This document shows positions 25,894 to 33,946 of a stretch of DNA of 64,000 bases, in pieces. Each line of letters starts with the position of its first letter. The stretch's first letter is position 1. Under the pieces are notes generated by a model. That model was given only the letters and a program-made list of their open reading frames with translations, did no database searches and was not told the DNA's origin. A program made the translations under genes and the position numbers. Source of the stretch: Mycobacterium kubicae (GTDB lineage: Bacteria; Actinomycetota; Actinomycetes; Mycobacteriales; Mycobacteriaceae); contig NZ_CP065047.1 in the NCBI RefSeq assembly GCF_015689175.1, positions 3,596,001 through 3,660,000 on the forward strand, written 5' to 3'.

Positions 25894-27810
25894 TCAGGCG
25901 CTGACGTCGTCGCCGCTGGCCTGCTCCAACAGACTGCGTCGGTAAGCCTCCATGGCGACCAGATCGCCGAACAGCGCGTGGTACTCATCGCCTTGCTCGA
26001 TCGGCGACATGCGCTGCAATTTCGCCTTGACCTCGGCGATCTGGCGGCCCACCCACACCTCCTGCAAGCGGGCCAGCACCCCGGAGATATACCGCGGCAG
26101 TTTTTCGTCGTCGACTTGGACGGACTCCACGCCCAGCTCGGTGATCAACCCCGCGGTCAACTCCGATGAGGTCTGCTGACGCACCGCGTCGATCCACTGG
26201 GCGCCGCTGGCACCGGTCGACGTACCTCCGGCGGCCTCGATGGCCGAGCGCACCGCCGCGTAGCCGGGGTGAGTGAAACTCTCCACGGTCAACGTGTCGA
26301 ACACCGGACCGGCCAGCGCCGGATACTGCAACGCCGATTTGAGCGCCTCACGCTGTGGCCACAGGGTCGGGTCACGCGGGTCGGGGCGGGTCGCGCTGCC
26401 GGCCTTGGCCTTCGAGCCCGGCCGGGTGCCTTGCCCAGGCGCACCCGACCCGTTCCCGCTCCGTCCGGCCGGTTGGCCGCCTTTGGCCGTGTTGCGTACC
26501 CGGTCGATGACTTGGGGGACGTCGTCCCAGCCGACCCAGCCCGCGAGCTGGCGCGCGTATTCGTCGCGCAGTGCCGGGTCTTTGATCTGACTGACCATCG
26601 GCACGCAACGACGCAGGGCGGCCACCCTGCCCTCGGCGCTGTCCAAATCCATTTCCGCGATCGCGGTCCGGATCGCGAACTCGAACAAGGGCGTGCGCCG
26701 TGCGACCAGATCGCGCAGGGCGCCGTCACCGGACTTGAGCCGCAAGTCGCACGGGTCCATGCCGTCAGCGGCGACAGCGACAAAGGACTGTCCGGCGAGG
26801 TTCTGTTCGCCGTCGAAGGCTTTGAGGGCGGCGGCGCGGCCGGCCGCGTCTCCGTCGAAGACGTAGATCAGCTCGCCGCGAAAAAAGCTGTCGTCCATCA
26901 TCAGCCGGCGCAGCATCGCCAGGTGCTCGTCACCGAAGGCGGTTCCGCACGATGCGACGGCGGTGGTGACCCCGGCCAGATGCATGGCCATCACGTCGGT
27001 ATAGCCCTCGACGACGACCGCTTGATGGCCCTTGGCAATGTCGCGCTTCGCCAAGTCGATGCCGAACATCACCGACGACTTCTTGTACAGCACCGTTTCG
27101 GGAGTATTGACGTACTTGGCTTCCATGGGGTCGTCGTCGAACAGGCGTCGGGCCCCGAAACCGATGACCTCGCCGGACGCGGTACGGATGGGCCACAGCA
27201 GTCGCCGGTGAAAGCGATCGATCGGGCCACGGCGGCCCTGCCGGGACAGCCCAGCGGCCTCCAGCTCCTTGAACTCGAAACCTTTGCGCTGCAGATGCTT
27301 GGTCAGCCGGTCCCAGCCCGACGGCGCAAAGCCGCAACCGAACCGGCGGGCGGCTGCGGCGTCGAAGTTGCGTTCGGTCAGGTACCGGCGAGCCGGGGCG
27401 GCCTCGTCGGACTCCAGCGCCTCGGCGTAGAACTCGGCAGCGGCCGCGTTGGCCGCGACGAGCCGGCTGCGGCTGCCGCGGTCTCGTTGCACGCTGGTGG
27501 CCGGCCCCGCGTAGGTGATGGTGTAGCCGATGCGATCAGCGAGCAGTTCGACGGCCTCGACGAAGCTGACGTGCTCGATCTTTTGGACGAAGGCAAACAC
27601 GTCACCGCCCTCGCCACAGCCAAAGCAGTGGAAGTGGCCGTGATTGGGCCGCACGTGGAAGGACGGTGACTTCTCGTTGTGAAACGGGCACAGGCCCTTG
27701 AGTGAGTCGGCACCGGCTTTACGCAGCTGGACATGGTCGCCCACGACGTCTTCGATGCGTGCGCCTTCCCGGATGGCGGCGATATCGCGATCAGAGATCC
27801 GGCCAGCCAT
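25894..27810 (-). CDS. dnaG: DNA primase
   Basis: A 638-aa protein. The N-terminal CHC2 zinc ribbon has C41, H44, C62 and C65 (GLCPFHNEKSPSF; HCFGCGEGG). The catalytic core shows GFGARRLFDDDP, the TOPRIM glutamate in VVVEGYTDVMAMH and the acidic pair in YVFDGDAAGRAAA. A Gly/Pro/Ser-rich linker (GQPAGRSGNGSGAPGQGTRP) leads to the DnaB-binding C-terminal domain. It makes RNA primers for replication. The start ATG 27810 gives the normal length. In M. tuberculosis it is adjacent to dgt; here the sodC locus and a 12.5-kb insertion intervene. Confidence 0.98.
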   Translation of the reverse strand: MAGRISDRDIAAIREGARIEDVVGDHVQLRKAGADSLKGLCPFHNEKSPSFHVRPNHGHFHCFGCGEGGDVFAFVQKIEHVSFVEAVELLADRIGYTITYAGPATSVQRDRGSRSRLVAANAAAAEFYAEALESDEAAPARRYLTERNFDAAAARRFGCGFAPSGWDRLTKHLQRKGFEFKELEAAGLSRQGRRGPIDRFHRRLLWPIRTASGEVIGFGARRLFDDDPMEAKYVNTPETVLYKKSSVMFGIDLAKRDIAKGHQAVVVEGYTDVMAMHLAGVTTAVASCGTAFGDEHLAMLRRLMMDDSFFRGELIYVFDGDAAGRAAALKAFDGEQNLAGQSFVAVAADGMDPCDLRLKSGDGALRDLVARRTPLFEFAIRTAIAEMDLDSAEGRVAALRRCVPMVSQIKDPALRDEYARQLAGWVGWDDVPQVIDRVRNTAKGGQPAGRSGNGSGAPGQGTRPGSKAKAGSATRPDPRDPTLWPQREALKSALQYPALAGPVFDTLTVESFTHPGYAAVRSAIEAAGGTSTGASGAQWIDAVRQQTSSELTAGLITELGVESVQVDDEKLPRYISGVLARLQEVWVGRQIAEVKAKLQRMSPIEQGDEYHALFGDLVAMEAYRRSLLEQASGDDVSA

Positions 27811-27863
27811 CGGCTCAGTCTAAGCGCCGGGTCAGGCGACGCAGGCAGGTCCGGGCGACCAGC

Positions 27864-28030
27864 TCAGCTCCTTGGTTCGATGACGCCGCAGGCCACCCGC
27901 TGCATCGCGTCATCGCTGCCTTCGGCGCCGTGCAGCATCACGGCGGTTTTCTCACCTGCCAGCAACTGATCCCGGGTGAATGCGTCGGTGGTGGTCACCA
28001 GATATGCCGAACCGTCACCGCGCACTTCGA
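27864..28030 (-). pseudogene. 3' fragment of disrupted Cu/Zn superoxide dismutase gene
   Basis: Encodes the SodC C-terminus: [33 protein letters not shown] and [12 protein letters not shown]. Joined across the insertion to 40501-40927 (keeping one copy of the 8-bp duplication) the frame reads continuously [13 protein letters not shown] and gives 197 aa plus stop. The loop between MLHG and RVACGVI is about 20 residues shorter than in M. tuberculosis SodC, so the ancestral gene encoded a variant form. It cannot be expressed as a whole protein now. Confidence 0.88.
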
Positions 28031-28038
28031 GCATGGTG
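28031..28038. repeat. Left 8-bp target-site duplication GCATGGTG
   Basis: GCATGGTG directly precedes the left inverted end of the IS256-type insertion and recurs exactly at 40501-40508 after its right end. Both copies lie in the sodC coding frame. Confidence 0.92.
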
Positions 28039-28192
28039 GGTTGCGTCCACCAAGGTGGTGTACGAGTCGGGCCGTGAGTTGAGTACCGGCGTGTCGTAGC
28101 CGGATAGATGAGGGTCATCGCGTGATTCTTCGAGAGACCGTCCAAAGTCACTCGAGCAAAGGAATCGACGCGATGACCGCTGCCCACGATAT
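28039..28192 (+). mobile_element. Left-end remnant of IS256-family element, copy A
   Basis: These 154 bases are almost identical to 35926-36079 of copy B: terminal repeat, then AAGGAATCGACGCGATGACC with the transposase start ATG and the first codons (MTAAHDI). Homology stops exactly where the IS3 element begins. The rest of copy A is absent, so it cannot transpose alone. Confidence 0.9.
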
Positions 28193-28264
28193 TGACCTGT
28201 TCCCGATTTCCCGGACACCGAGGTTGAGGCGATGATCGTCTCAAGGGAAGGAGTCCGAGAGAAG

Positions 28265-28552
28265 ATGCCTGCTGCTCATCCGGAGGAGTTTCGCCGTCGT
28301 GCGGTGGAGTTGGCCCGTCTGCGGGAGAAGCCGATCGCCAAGGTTGCCAAAGATCTGGGGATCAGCGAGTCCTGTTTGCGTCGATGGATGGATCTGGCCG
28401 ACGTTGAGGAGGGCCACAAAGAGGGCCTGACCCGCGATGAGCGCGCTGAACTGGTGCGGCTGCGCCGAGAAAAGCGGGTTCTGGAGATGGAAGTGGAGAT
28501 CCTCAAACGGGCCAGCGCCTACTTCGCCCGGGACAACATCCTCCCAAAATAG
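28265..28552 (+). CDS. IS3-family transposase OrfA
   Basis: A 95-aa protein with an N-terminal helix-turn-helix ([33 protein letters not shown]) and a C-terminal leucine-zipper-like coiled coil ([20 protein letters not shown]), as in OrfA proteins that bind the IS ends. It ends CCA AAA TAG; the A-AAA run before the stop would allow a -1 shift into orfB (reading ATA GGG TTC CGG), the usual way IS3 elements make OrfAB. ATG 28265 is preferred over ATG 28232. Confidence 0.85.
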   Translation: MPAAHPEEFRRRAVELARLREKPIAKVAKDLGISESCLRRWMDLADVEEGHKEGLTRDERAELVRLRREKRVLEMEVEILKRASAYFARDNILPK

Positions 28553-29551
28553 GGTTCCGGCTGGTCCAAGAGCTGGCTGCGCAGGGCTTCCCTGTCGCGC
28601 TGACCTGCCGGATCCTGCAGGTGTCGACGTCCGGCTATTACGAATGGCGCACTCGGCCGGCCTGCGATCGCGACCGCCACGACGCCGAGCTGGCCAACAC
28701 CATCACCGCAATTCACACCGCGTCGCGTCAAACCTACGGGGTGCGCCGTATCCAGGCTGAGCTGCGTCACGGCCATGGGATTGAGGTCAGCCATAAGCGG
28801 GTGTGGCGGTGCATGAAACTGGTTGGCGTGCAGGGCGTTCATCGCCGCCGCTGGAGGCGGGAACCGCCGGCGGCCGCATCGTGGCCGGATCTGGTTCAGC
28901 GGCAGTTCCGCGCCGAAGGTCCCGACCGGTTGTGGGTCACCGACATCGAGCGCCGTGAGGCGCTGTTCAACCGAACGGAGGTGAGAGACCACCGTCGCCG
29001 AGCCATCGCAGTGGCCCGGTAGAAGCTGGGGGCAGCCTGATCTAAAGAGACTTTGGTGAGGGTGGGAAGCAGCCCCGACAACGCCGGGACGGCCTGGTAC
29101 TGCCAGACGGGTCGGGTCCGGCTAGCGAGACGGGAAGGTGTACGCGAGGAACCAGCGGCTGAACGCCTCTTAAGAGAAGACCACCAGCTCCAACCTGGCG
29201 GATGCGGGCTGGGCAGCGACGCGCACCCGCCCTGAGGGCGGGGAACTCGTGGGCCGGTTGATGTCGCCGGTTCGGGAGGTCACGGTGAAGGACTGCGGCG
29301 TAGCCGTGACGAGGTCGCAGGGGCATAGCTGGACACCTCACCCGTCAAACGGTTGACAGTGAACACGGGAACCACCGCGCCGGTCCCCGGTCAGATCCGG
29401 CAGCCAGCCGGGCTGGAGGGGTAGGCAGTCGTCGGCTGATGCCGGTGTGGTGGGGCGGAGGAGCCGTAGTAGTCCGAGGCCGGGAAAGCCGGTCGCATGG
29501 CAAAGGGCTCCAGCGGGTTCGCGGCGAGTACGCAGACTGTGGAGGTCACTT

Positions 29552-31000
29552 GTGAATACGAGTGCTTTGTGGCCCGACCCGGACACGGCCGAGCTGCGGG
29601 TACGCAGGATGCAACGCAAACTGCACCATTGGGCGGTTGATGAAAGCGACCGCTGTTTCGATGATTTGTACAACCTCGTTTATGACCCCGCATTCCTCAC
29701 CCTCGCGTGGGAGCGGGTGCGGACGAACAAGGGTGCGCGCTCAGCCGGTGCCGATGGGACCGCACCGCGGTCTGTCGGTGCGGCAGAGGCGGTCGGACTG
29801 CTTCAGCGGCTCCGCGAGGAACTCAAGGAGCGGATATTCCGGCCGGATCCGGTGCGGGAGGTGATGATCCCGAAGGCGAACGGCAAGCTCCGCCGCCTGG
29901 GTATCGCGACCGTCGCCGACCGGGTCGTGCAAGCTTCGCTGAAGCTGGTGCTGGAGCCCATTTTCGAGGCGGACTTTCATCCGTGCGCATATGGGTTCCG
30001 GCCGGGCAGGCGAGCCCAGGACGCCATCGCTGAGATCCATCACCTCGCCAGCGGCTCACGGGCCTATCACTGGGTTTTCGAGGGAGACATCACGGCGTGC
30101 TTCGATGAAATCTCGCATTCGGCCCTTATGGGCCGGGTGCGGCGACGTGTCGGGGACAAACGCGTTCTGGCCCTGGTGAAGTCGTTCCTCAAAGCCGGGA
30201 TTCTCTCGAAAGATCTCGGCTACCGGGACACCATCACCGGCACTCCGCAAGGCGGAATCCTCTCACCACTGCTCAGCAATGTCGCCCTGTCCGTTCTCGA
30301 CGAGCACTTCGCCGCGAAGTGGAAGGCGCTCGGCCCGGAATGGACACGTGCCAAGCATCGACGCGCCGGAGTTCCGACCATGAAAATCGTCCGCTACGCA
30401 GACGATTTCTGTGTCATGGTCCACGGCACTCGCGCTGATGCCGAAGCGCTTTGGGACGAGATCGCAGCAGTGCTCGCGCCGATGGGCCTGCGCCTGTCGG
30501 TCGAGAAGAGCAGGATCTGCCACGTCGACGAGGGGTTCGAGTTCCTCGGCTTCCGCATCCAACGGCAGATCAAAAGGGGCACGACCAAGCACTACGTCTA
30601 CACCTGGCCGTCGAAGAAGGCACTTATGTCCATCACCGACAAAGTCAGGAATCTGACGCGGCGACACAAACATCGAACGCTCGCTGATCTGCTGCGCCAA
30701 CTCAACCCCGTCCTGCGGGGATGGTGCAATTACTTCCAGCACGGGGTGTCCAAACGCACCTTCGACTACCTCGACCACTTCACATGGTGGCGGGTGGTGA
30801 CTTGGATGCGCAAACGGCACCACGGGCTGGCGTGGGGCGTCTTCCATCGACGGTTCCTGCCCAATTGGCAAATCCGCGAAGGCAAGACGGCGATGTTTCG
30901 GCCGCAGAAGGTAGAGGTCACCCGATACCGCTACCGGGGCACGAAAATCATCACCCCTTGGACAGCGAGGCCGACGGACATCACTGCACCAGTGGCCTGA
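29552..31000 (+). CDS. ltrA: Group II intron reverse transcriptase/maturase
   Basis: A 482-aa protein with start GTG 29552 preceded by GGAGG. Reverse transcriptase blocks are clear: DGTAPRSV, LRRLGIATVADRVVQ, YGFRPGRRAQDAI, GDITACFDEISH, GTPQGGILSPLLSNV and the catalytic RYADDFCVM. The maturase (X) domain includes LNPVLRGWCNYFQHG. No HNH endonuclease motif follows; the protein ends soon after RYRGTKIITPW. It would aid splicing and retrohoming of its host intron, probably using replication forks rather than second-strand cleavage. Confidence 0.94.
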   Translation: MNTSALWPDPDTAELRVRRMQRKLHHWAVDESDRCFDDLYNLVYDPAFLTLAWERVRTNKGARSAGADGTAPRSVGAAEAVGLLQRLREELKERIFRPDPVREVMIPKANGKLRRLGIATVADRVVQASLKLVLEPIFEADFHPCAYGFRPGRRAQDAIAEIHHLASGSRAYHWVFEGDITACFDEISHSALMGRVRRRVGDKRVLALVKSFLKAGILSKDLGYRDTITGTPQGGILSPLLSNVALSVLDEHFAAKWKALGPEWTRAKHRRAGVPTMKIVRYADDFCVMVHGTRADAEALWDEIAAVLAPMGLRLSVEKSRICHVDEGFEFLGFRIQRQIKRGTTKHYVYTWPSKKALMSITDKVRNLTRRHKHRTLADLLRQLNPVLRGWCNYFQHGVSKRTFDYLDHFTWWRVVTWMRKRHHGLAWGVFHRRFLPNWQIREGKTAMFRPQKVEVTRYRYRGTKIITPWTARPTDITAPVA

Positions 31001-31009
31001 ATCCGTGGA

Positions 31010-31043
31010 GAGCCCGTTGCGGAGAAATTCGCTCGGCGGGTTC
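31010..31043 (+). ncRNA. Group II intron domain V
   Basis: A 34-nt hairpin fits domain V exactly: lower stem GAGCCCGTT/GGCGGGTTC with the catalytic AGC near its base, a two-base TC bulge, upper stem GCGGA/TTCGC and a GAAA tetraloop. It lies 64 bases upstream of the inferred 3' splice site, leaving room for domain VI. Confidence 0.9.
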
Positions 31044-31629
31044 GGAGGGCGGGCCGGGGAAACGGATCGGTAGAAATGCCGACACCGCGCCCCGGTCCGA
31101 CCCCTACACCCAGCACCGCACCTGCGAAGGCTGGATATACGCCGCGGTCGTGCTCGACGTGTACTCCCGCCGGGTAGTGGGCTGGTCGATCGCAGATCAC
31201 CTCCGCACCGAACTGGTCGCCGACGCCCTGGACATGGCCCGCCTACGCCGCAAACCCGTTGGCACAGTGGTCCATTCGGACCGTGGGACTCAATACACCT
31301 CGTGGCTTTTCGGCCACCGGCTACGCGAGGCCGGCCTGCTGGGCTCCATGGGGCGAGTCGCTTCTGCGTTCGATAACGCGATGATCGAATCGTTCTTCGG
31401 CTCTATGCAGATCGAGCTCCTCGACCGCCGCACCTGGAACACCCGCGCCGAGCTCGCCACAGCAATCTTTGAATACATCGAAGCCTTCTACAACCCGGTG
31501 CGCCGCCACAGTGCCCTGGACTACCGCAGCCCCATCGACTACGAAAGACACCACACGACCACGAACACGGCCGCGTGAACACCCAACACCAACCGTCCGG
31601 GGAACCGGGAACAGGTCAGCTCGGCGACG

Positions 31630-32316
31630 ATGAACCGATTGTTGTGGCGAATCCACGAACTCGATCCGTCCCGTGCCCCCAAACCCGCATCGTTGGGCCG
31701 GGCCAAGACCCACAGGGAGCTGCGCGCGTGGCTTACCACTCAATTGGGACTGGTCGCCGAGCTCGCCCGTGACGAACTTGCCGACATCATCGTTCTCACC
31801 GACCAGATAGATGCGTTGGAAAGGCGCATCGCTCTACGAGTGCGAGCTAACGCTCCATCGCTCCTGACAATCTTCGGCTGCAAGGAATTAACGGCGGCCA
31901 AGGTTGTCGGGGAGACAGCCGGTGTCGTCCGGTTCCGCAACGAAGCGGCATTCGCCCGCTATGCCGGGCTCGCACCAACCCCGCGGTCATCGGGAGGCAC
32001 CCGAGTGGCGTTACGGACAAGTCGGTCAGGGAATCGTCAACTTCACACCGCCATATATCGCATCGCGCTCGTTCAAATTCGACACAACAGTCCCGGCCAG
32101 ACGTACTACCGGAAACGTCGCGACTCCCATGATCCACCGAAAGAGGCTCTGCGGCGTCTGCAACGGCGGATAGTGCGGACCGTCTTCAATCGCCTTCGTA
32201 GTGATTACGCCAACCGGCCCCTTGGCCCACCGCAGATACGGTCCTTTCCCGAGGTGGAAAGGCTTAATGCGGAGTGGAGCAGCGCCCTTGCAGACCTTGG
32301 ATCACCGCCACTCTGA
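31630..32316 (+). pseudogene. Truncated IS110-family transposase
   Basis: A 228-aa C-terminal half of an IS110/IS116/IS902 transposase: LLWRIHELDPS, LLTIFGCKELTAAKVVGETA, GVVRFRNEAAFARYAGLAP and SGNRQLHTAIYRIALVQI (Transposase_20 domain with its serine region). The N-terminal DEDD/RuvC-like domain is missing; homology begins right at the IS3 right end. Probably inactive. Confidence 0.85.
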
Positions 32317-32335
32317 CCGCAGAGACGGCATGGAT

Positions 32336-32947
32336 TCAGCCATCGTTGAGCAACCGGTGCTTGCCGTAATCCACTTCCTCCCGCTGATCGCTGATCACCG
32401 GCGTCGGCCATGTCTGGTCTCTGAGGGCCGGGATGACCTGTGTGTCGTCCATATCACTTGGCGGAACATGATCCCGAACCGCCGGTAGCACTTCCGTCCT
32501 GTCCATATCGGGATGGCTGTTGCGTCGAAGAGGTGGGCAACCGGCATCACCTCCCGGGGCGTGGTTCGGCGTGCGGTATGTCATCCGATGCAAGTGACGC
32601 ATCGTGGATTCGACGCGGCGCACCGCCAGCGCGCGGGCTTCGTCAATGACCTTGGCTTCGGCCCTCCGACGCGCCGAATAGACCATTCCGGTGCGGCCGA
32701 TGGCCTGCAGGCCAGCGTTCGCTGACGCGGCTATCCGTTGCAGGTCTTCCCGAAGACTGTTTGCGAGCGTCTCGGTTTCGGCATTGCGGCGTGACAATTC
32801 GTCGGGCCACAGACCGCCGATAATCCAAGGTGTGCAATCTAATGGGGCGCTGAACGTAGGAACCGTGAACGATTCTTGGGTCGCTTGGCGTAAGCGCTGC
32901 CGCGCCGTCTCGCGGCCGAAGATCGCGGTCAAGTTGAGGAACGGCAT
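32336..32947 (-). CDS. Hypothetical protein of cargo operon, 203 aa
   Basis: Starts MPFLNLTAIFGRETARQRLR. Residues about 50-125 form a charged helical region (DELSRRNAETETLANSLRED; RRRAEAKVIDEARALAVRRV) likely to be coiled coil; the C-terminal third is Pro/Asp-rich with a near-repeat MDRTEVLPAVRDH / MDDTQVIPALRDQ. No signal peptide or membrane segment. I do not recognise the family. It is the last gene of the minus-strand cargo operon. Confidence 0.65.
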   Translation of the reverse strand: MPFLNLTAIFGRETARQRLRQATQESFTVPTFSAPLDCTPWIIGGLWPDELSRRNAETETLANSLREDLQRIAASANAGLQAIGRTGMVYSARRRAEAKVIDEARALAVRRVESTMRHLHRMTYRTPNHAPGGDAGCPPLRRNSHPDMDRTEVLPAVRDHVPPSDMDDTQVIPALRDQTWPTPVISDQREEVDYGKHRLLNDG

Positions 32948-32984
32948 GTCCCTGGGCGCTCCAGGCTGATCAAAAACGATGTCA

Positions 32985-33383
32985 TCAGATTTCAGACCCT
33001 TCGCAGCTTTCCTGCTCGTCTTTTAACCGCTTCCGGTGCATTCGCCATTCTTGCTGAATCTGGCGGTGACAGTAATCTTCGATCCGTTCACGCTCATCGT
33101 CAGGAAGACTGTTGCCAGCGCTGGGGTTGTCCTCGTGCCAGTCGGCAATGATAGTCGCGACCATATCGCGATACTTTTCGCGGAACCGCTTCTCATTAGG
33201 CTCGTGCAGATCGGGCTCGGCATTAACATGTGGGTCCGGCGACTCACTCTCCCGCTGGTTACGAAATCGGGTCACCCTCCCGGGTCCATCGCCAAGGGCG
33301 CGAGCTAACTCGTCATTGTCGGGGATTTTGCCTGTCCGCAGTGCTTCCTGCATTAATGGGTGGAAGTCAGAGAGATCAACCAT
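32985..33383 (-). CDS. Hypothetical charged protein of cargo operon, 132 aa
   Basis: MVDLSDFHPLMQEALRTGKI leads into a highly charged protein (EPNEKRFREKYRDMVATIIA; DDERERIEDYCHRQIQQEWR) with no signal or membrane segment, probably helical and cytoplasmic. It lies 12 bases downstream of the exported-protein gene. Small acidic/basic proteins beside secretion substrates can be chaperones or immunity proteins, but nothing in this sequence proves either role. Confidence 0.62.
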   Translation of the reverse strand: MVDLSDFHPLMQEALRTGKIPDNDELARALGDGPGRVTRFRNQRESESPDPHVNAEPDLHEPNEKRFREKYRDMVATIIADWHEDNPSAGNSLPDDERERIEDYCHRQIQQEWRMHRKRLKDEQESCEGSEI

Positions 33384-33395
33384 GGTTCCGGCCCG

Positions 33396-33932
33396 TCAGA
33401 ACGCCGACGAGCCAGACGGTTGCAGGACGAAGCCGTGCTCGCCGTTAGCAGTGCTCTGGCACGCGGTAACGCCGCCCGGTGCCACGCCGCAGGTGATGTT
33501 GCCGTAGTAGACCTTCTGGCCGGGATTGAGAATTTTGTTGCCGCTGGGGGCGGGGCAATTTCCCTTGTAGTGCCAGACATCTCCTGGTCCGCCTGCGACT
33601 TGAGCACCGCCCAGGTCGCAGGCTCCTTGGGTGTTGCCATTAGTAATGGGGAGATTCTGCACTCCTGGCAAGGTACCGAAGCACTGGACGAGCTGACTGT
33701 CTGGCGTCACTTGTGGAGGCTTGCCGAATCCGCAGTTGACACCATCTGCAGTAGAGAAGTTCACGCCGGGATTTCCATGTCCGCCCGGGGTCGTAAAGCT
33801 ACTGGTCACATCTGAGAAGCCGCTGAGGTCCGGGAAACCGGGCGGTTGCGCGGCAGCGACTGGAGCGATGGTGGCCGAGAATAGAAGAGCGGCGCTGGCA
33901 AGACCACGCATCGACCTCATGACGTACATCAT
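33396..33932 (-). CDS. Exported hypothetical protein of cargo operon, 178 aa
   Basis: ATG 33932 follows AGGAGAG. A signal peptide (MRSMRGLASAALLFSATIAP, cleavage near VAAA-Q) precedes a mature part rich in Gly, Pro, Ser and Asn with about six Cys (VNCGFGKPP, VQCFGTLPG, GACDLGGA, GNCPAPSG, ITCGVAPG, TACQSTA), suggesting a disulfide-stabilised secreted domain. It resembles small exported proteins common in mycobacteria, but I cannot name its family. Confidence 0.72.
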   Translation of the reverse strand: MMYVMRSMRGLASAALLFSATIAPVAAAQPPGFPDLSGFSDVTSSFTTPGGHGNPGVNFSTADGVNCGFGKPPQVTPDSQLVQCFGTLPGVQNLPITNGNTQGACDLGGAQVAGGPGDVWHYKGNCPAPSGNKILNPGQKVYYGNITCGVAPGGVTACQSTANGEHGFVLQPSGSSAF

Positions 33933-33946
33933 GCTCTCCTATCGCA

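Larger units (their letters stand above)
28948..31107 (+). mobile_element. Group II intron with maturase inside IS3 transposase
   Basis: Boundaries follow from the perfect rejoining of the OrfB frame (GACATC/ACCCAG). The intron starts GAGCGCCGTGAGGCGCTG rather than the usual GTGYG and ends CCCCTAC. It holds a structured 5' region of about 600 bases, a reverse transcriptase/maturase gene, a canonical 34-nt domain V and a domain VI-like hairpin. Intron ends are inferred by exon continuity, so an offset of a base or two is possible. Confidence 0.85.
28549..31578 (+). pseudogene. IS3-family transposase OrfB split by a group II intron
   Basis: Exon 1 (to 28947) encodes VSTSGYYEWRTRPACDRDRH, YGVRRIQAELRHGHGIEVSH and DRLWVTDI, ending just after the first catalytic Asp. 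Exon 2 (31108-31578) resumes in frame with TQHRTCEGWIYAAVVLDVYS, second Asp in VHSDRGTQYTS, and Glu in FDNAMIESFFGSMQIELL. If the intron splices, a full DDE integrase is restored without frame change; if not, the gene is dead. Access is by -1 frameshifting from orfA. Confidence 0.87.
28193..31618 (+). mobile_element. IS3-family insertion sequence carrying a group II intron
   Basis: Inverted ends TGACCTGTTCCCGATTTCCC (left) and TGACCTGTTCCCGGTTCCCC (right, reverse complement) bound orfA, an interrupted orfB and a 2,160-bp intron; without the intron the element is 1,266 bp, a usual IS3 size. No target duplication is seen (left flank ATAT, right flank GCTC) because sequence to the right is not IS256 but a truncated IS110, so a deletion or rearrangement followed insertion. 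Confidence 0.85.

Noticed and set aside
29040..29550. Small protein genes in the 600 bases before the intron maturase
   Set aside because: This part is the structured 5' half of the group II intron; frames here are short and incidental.
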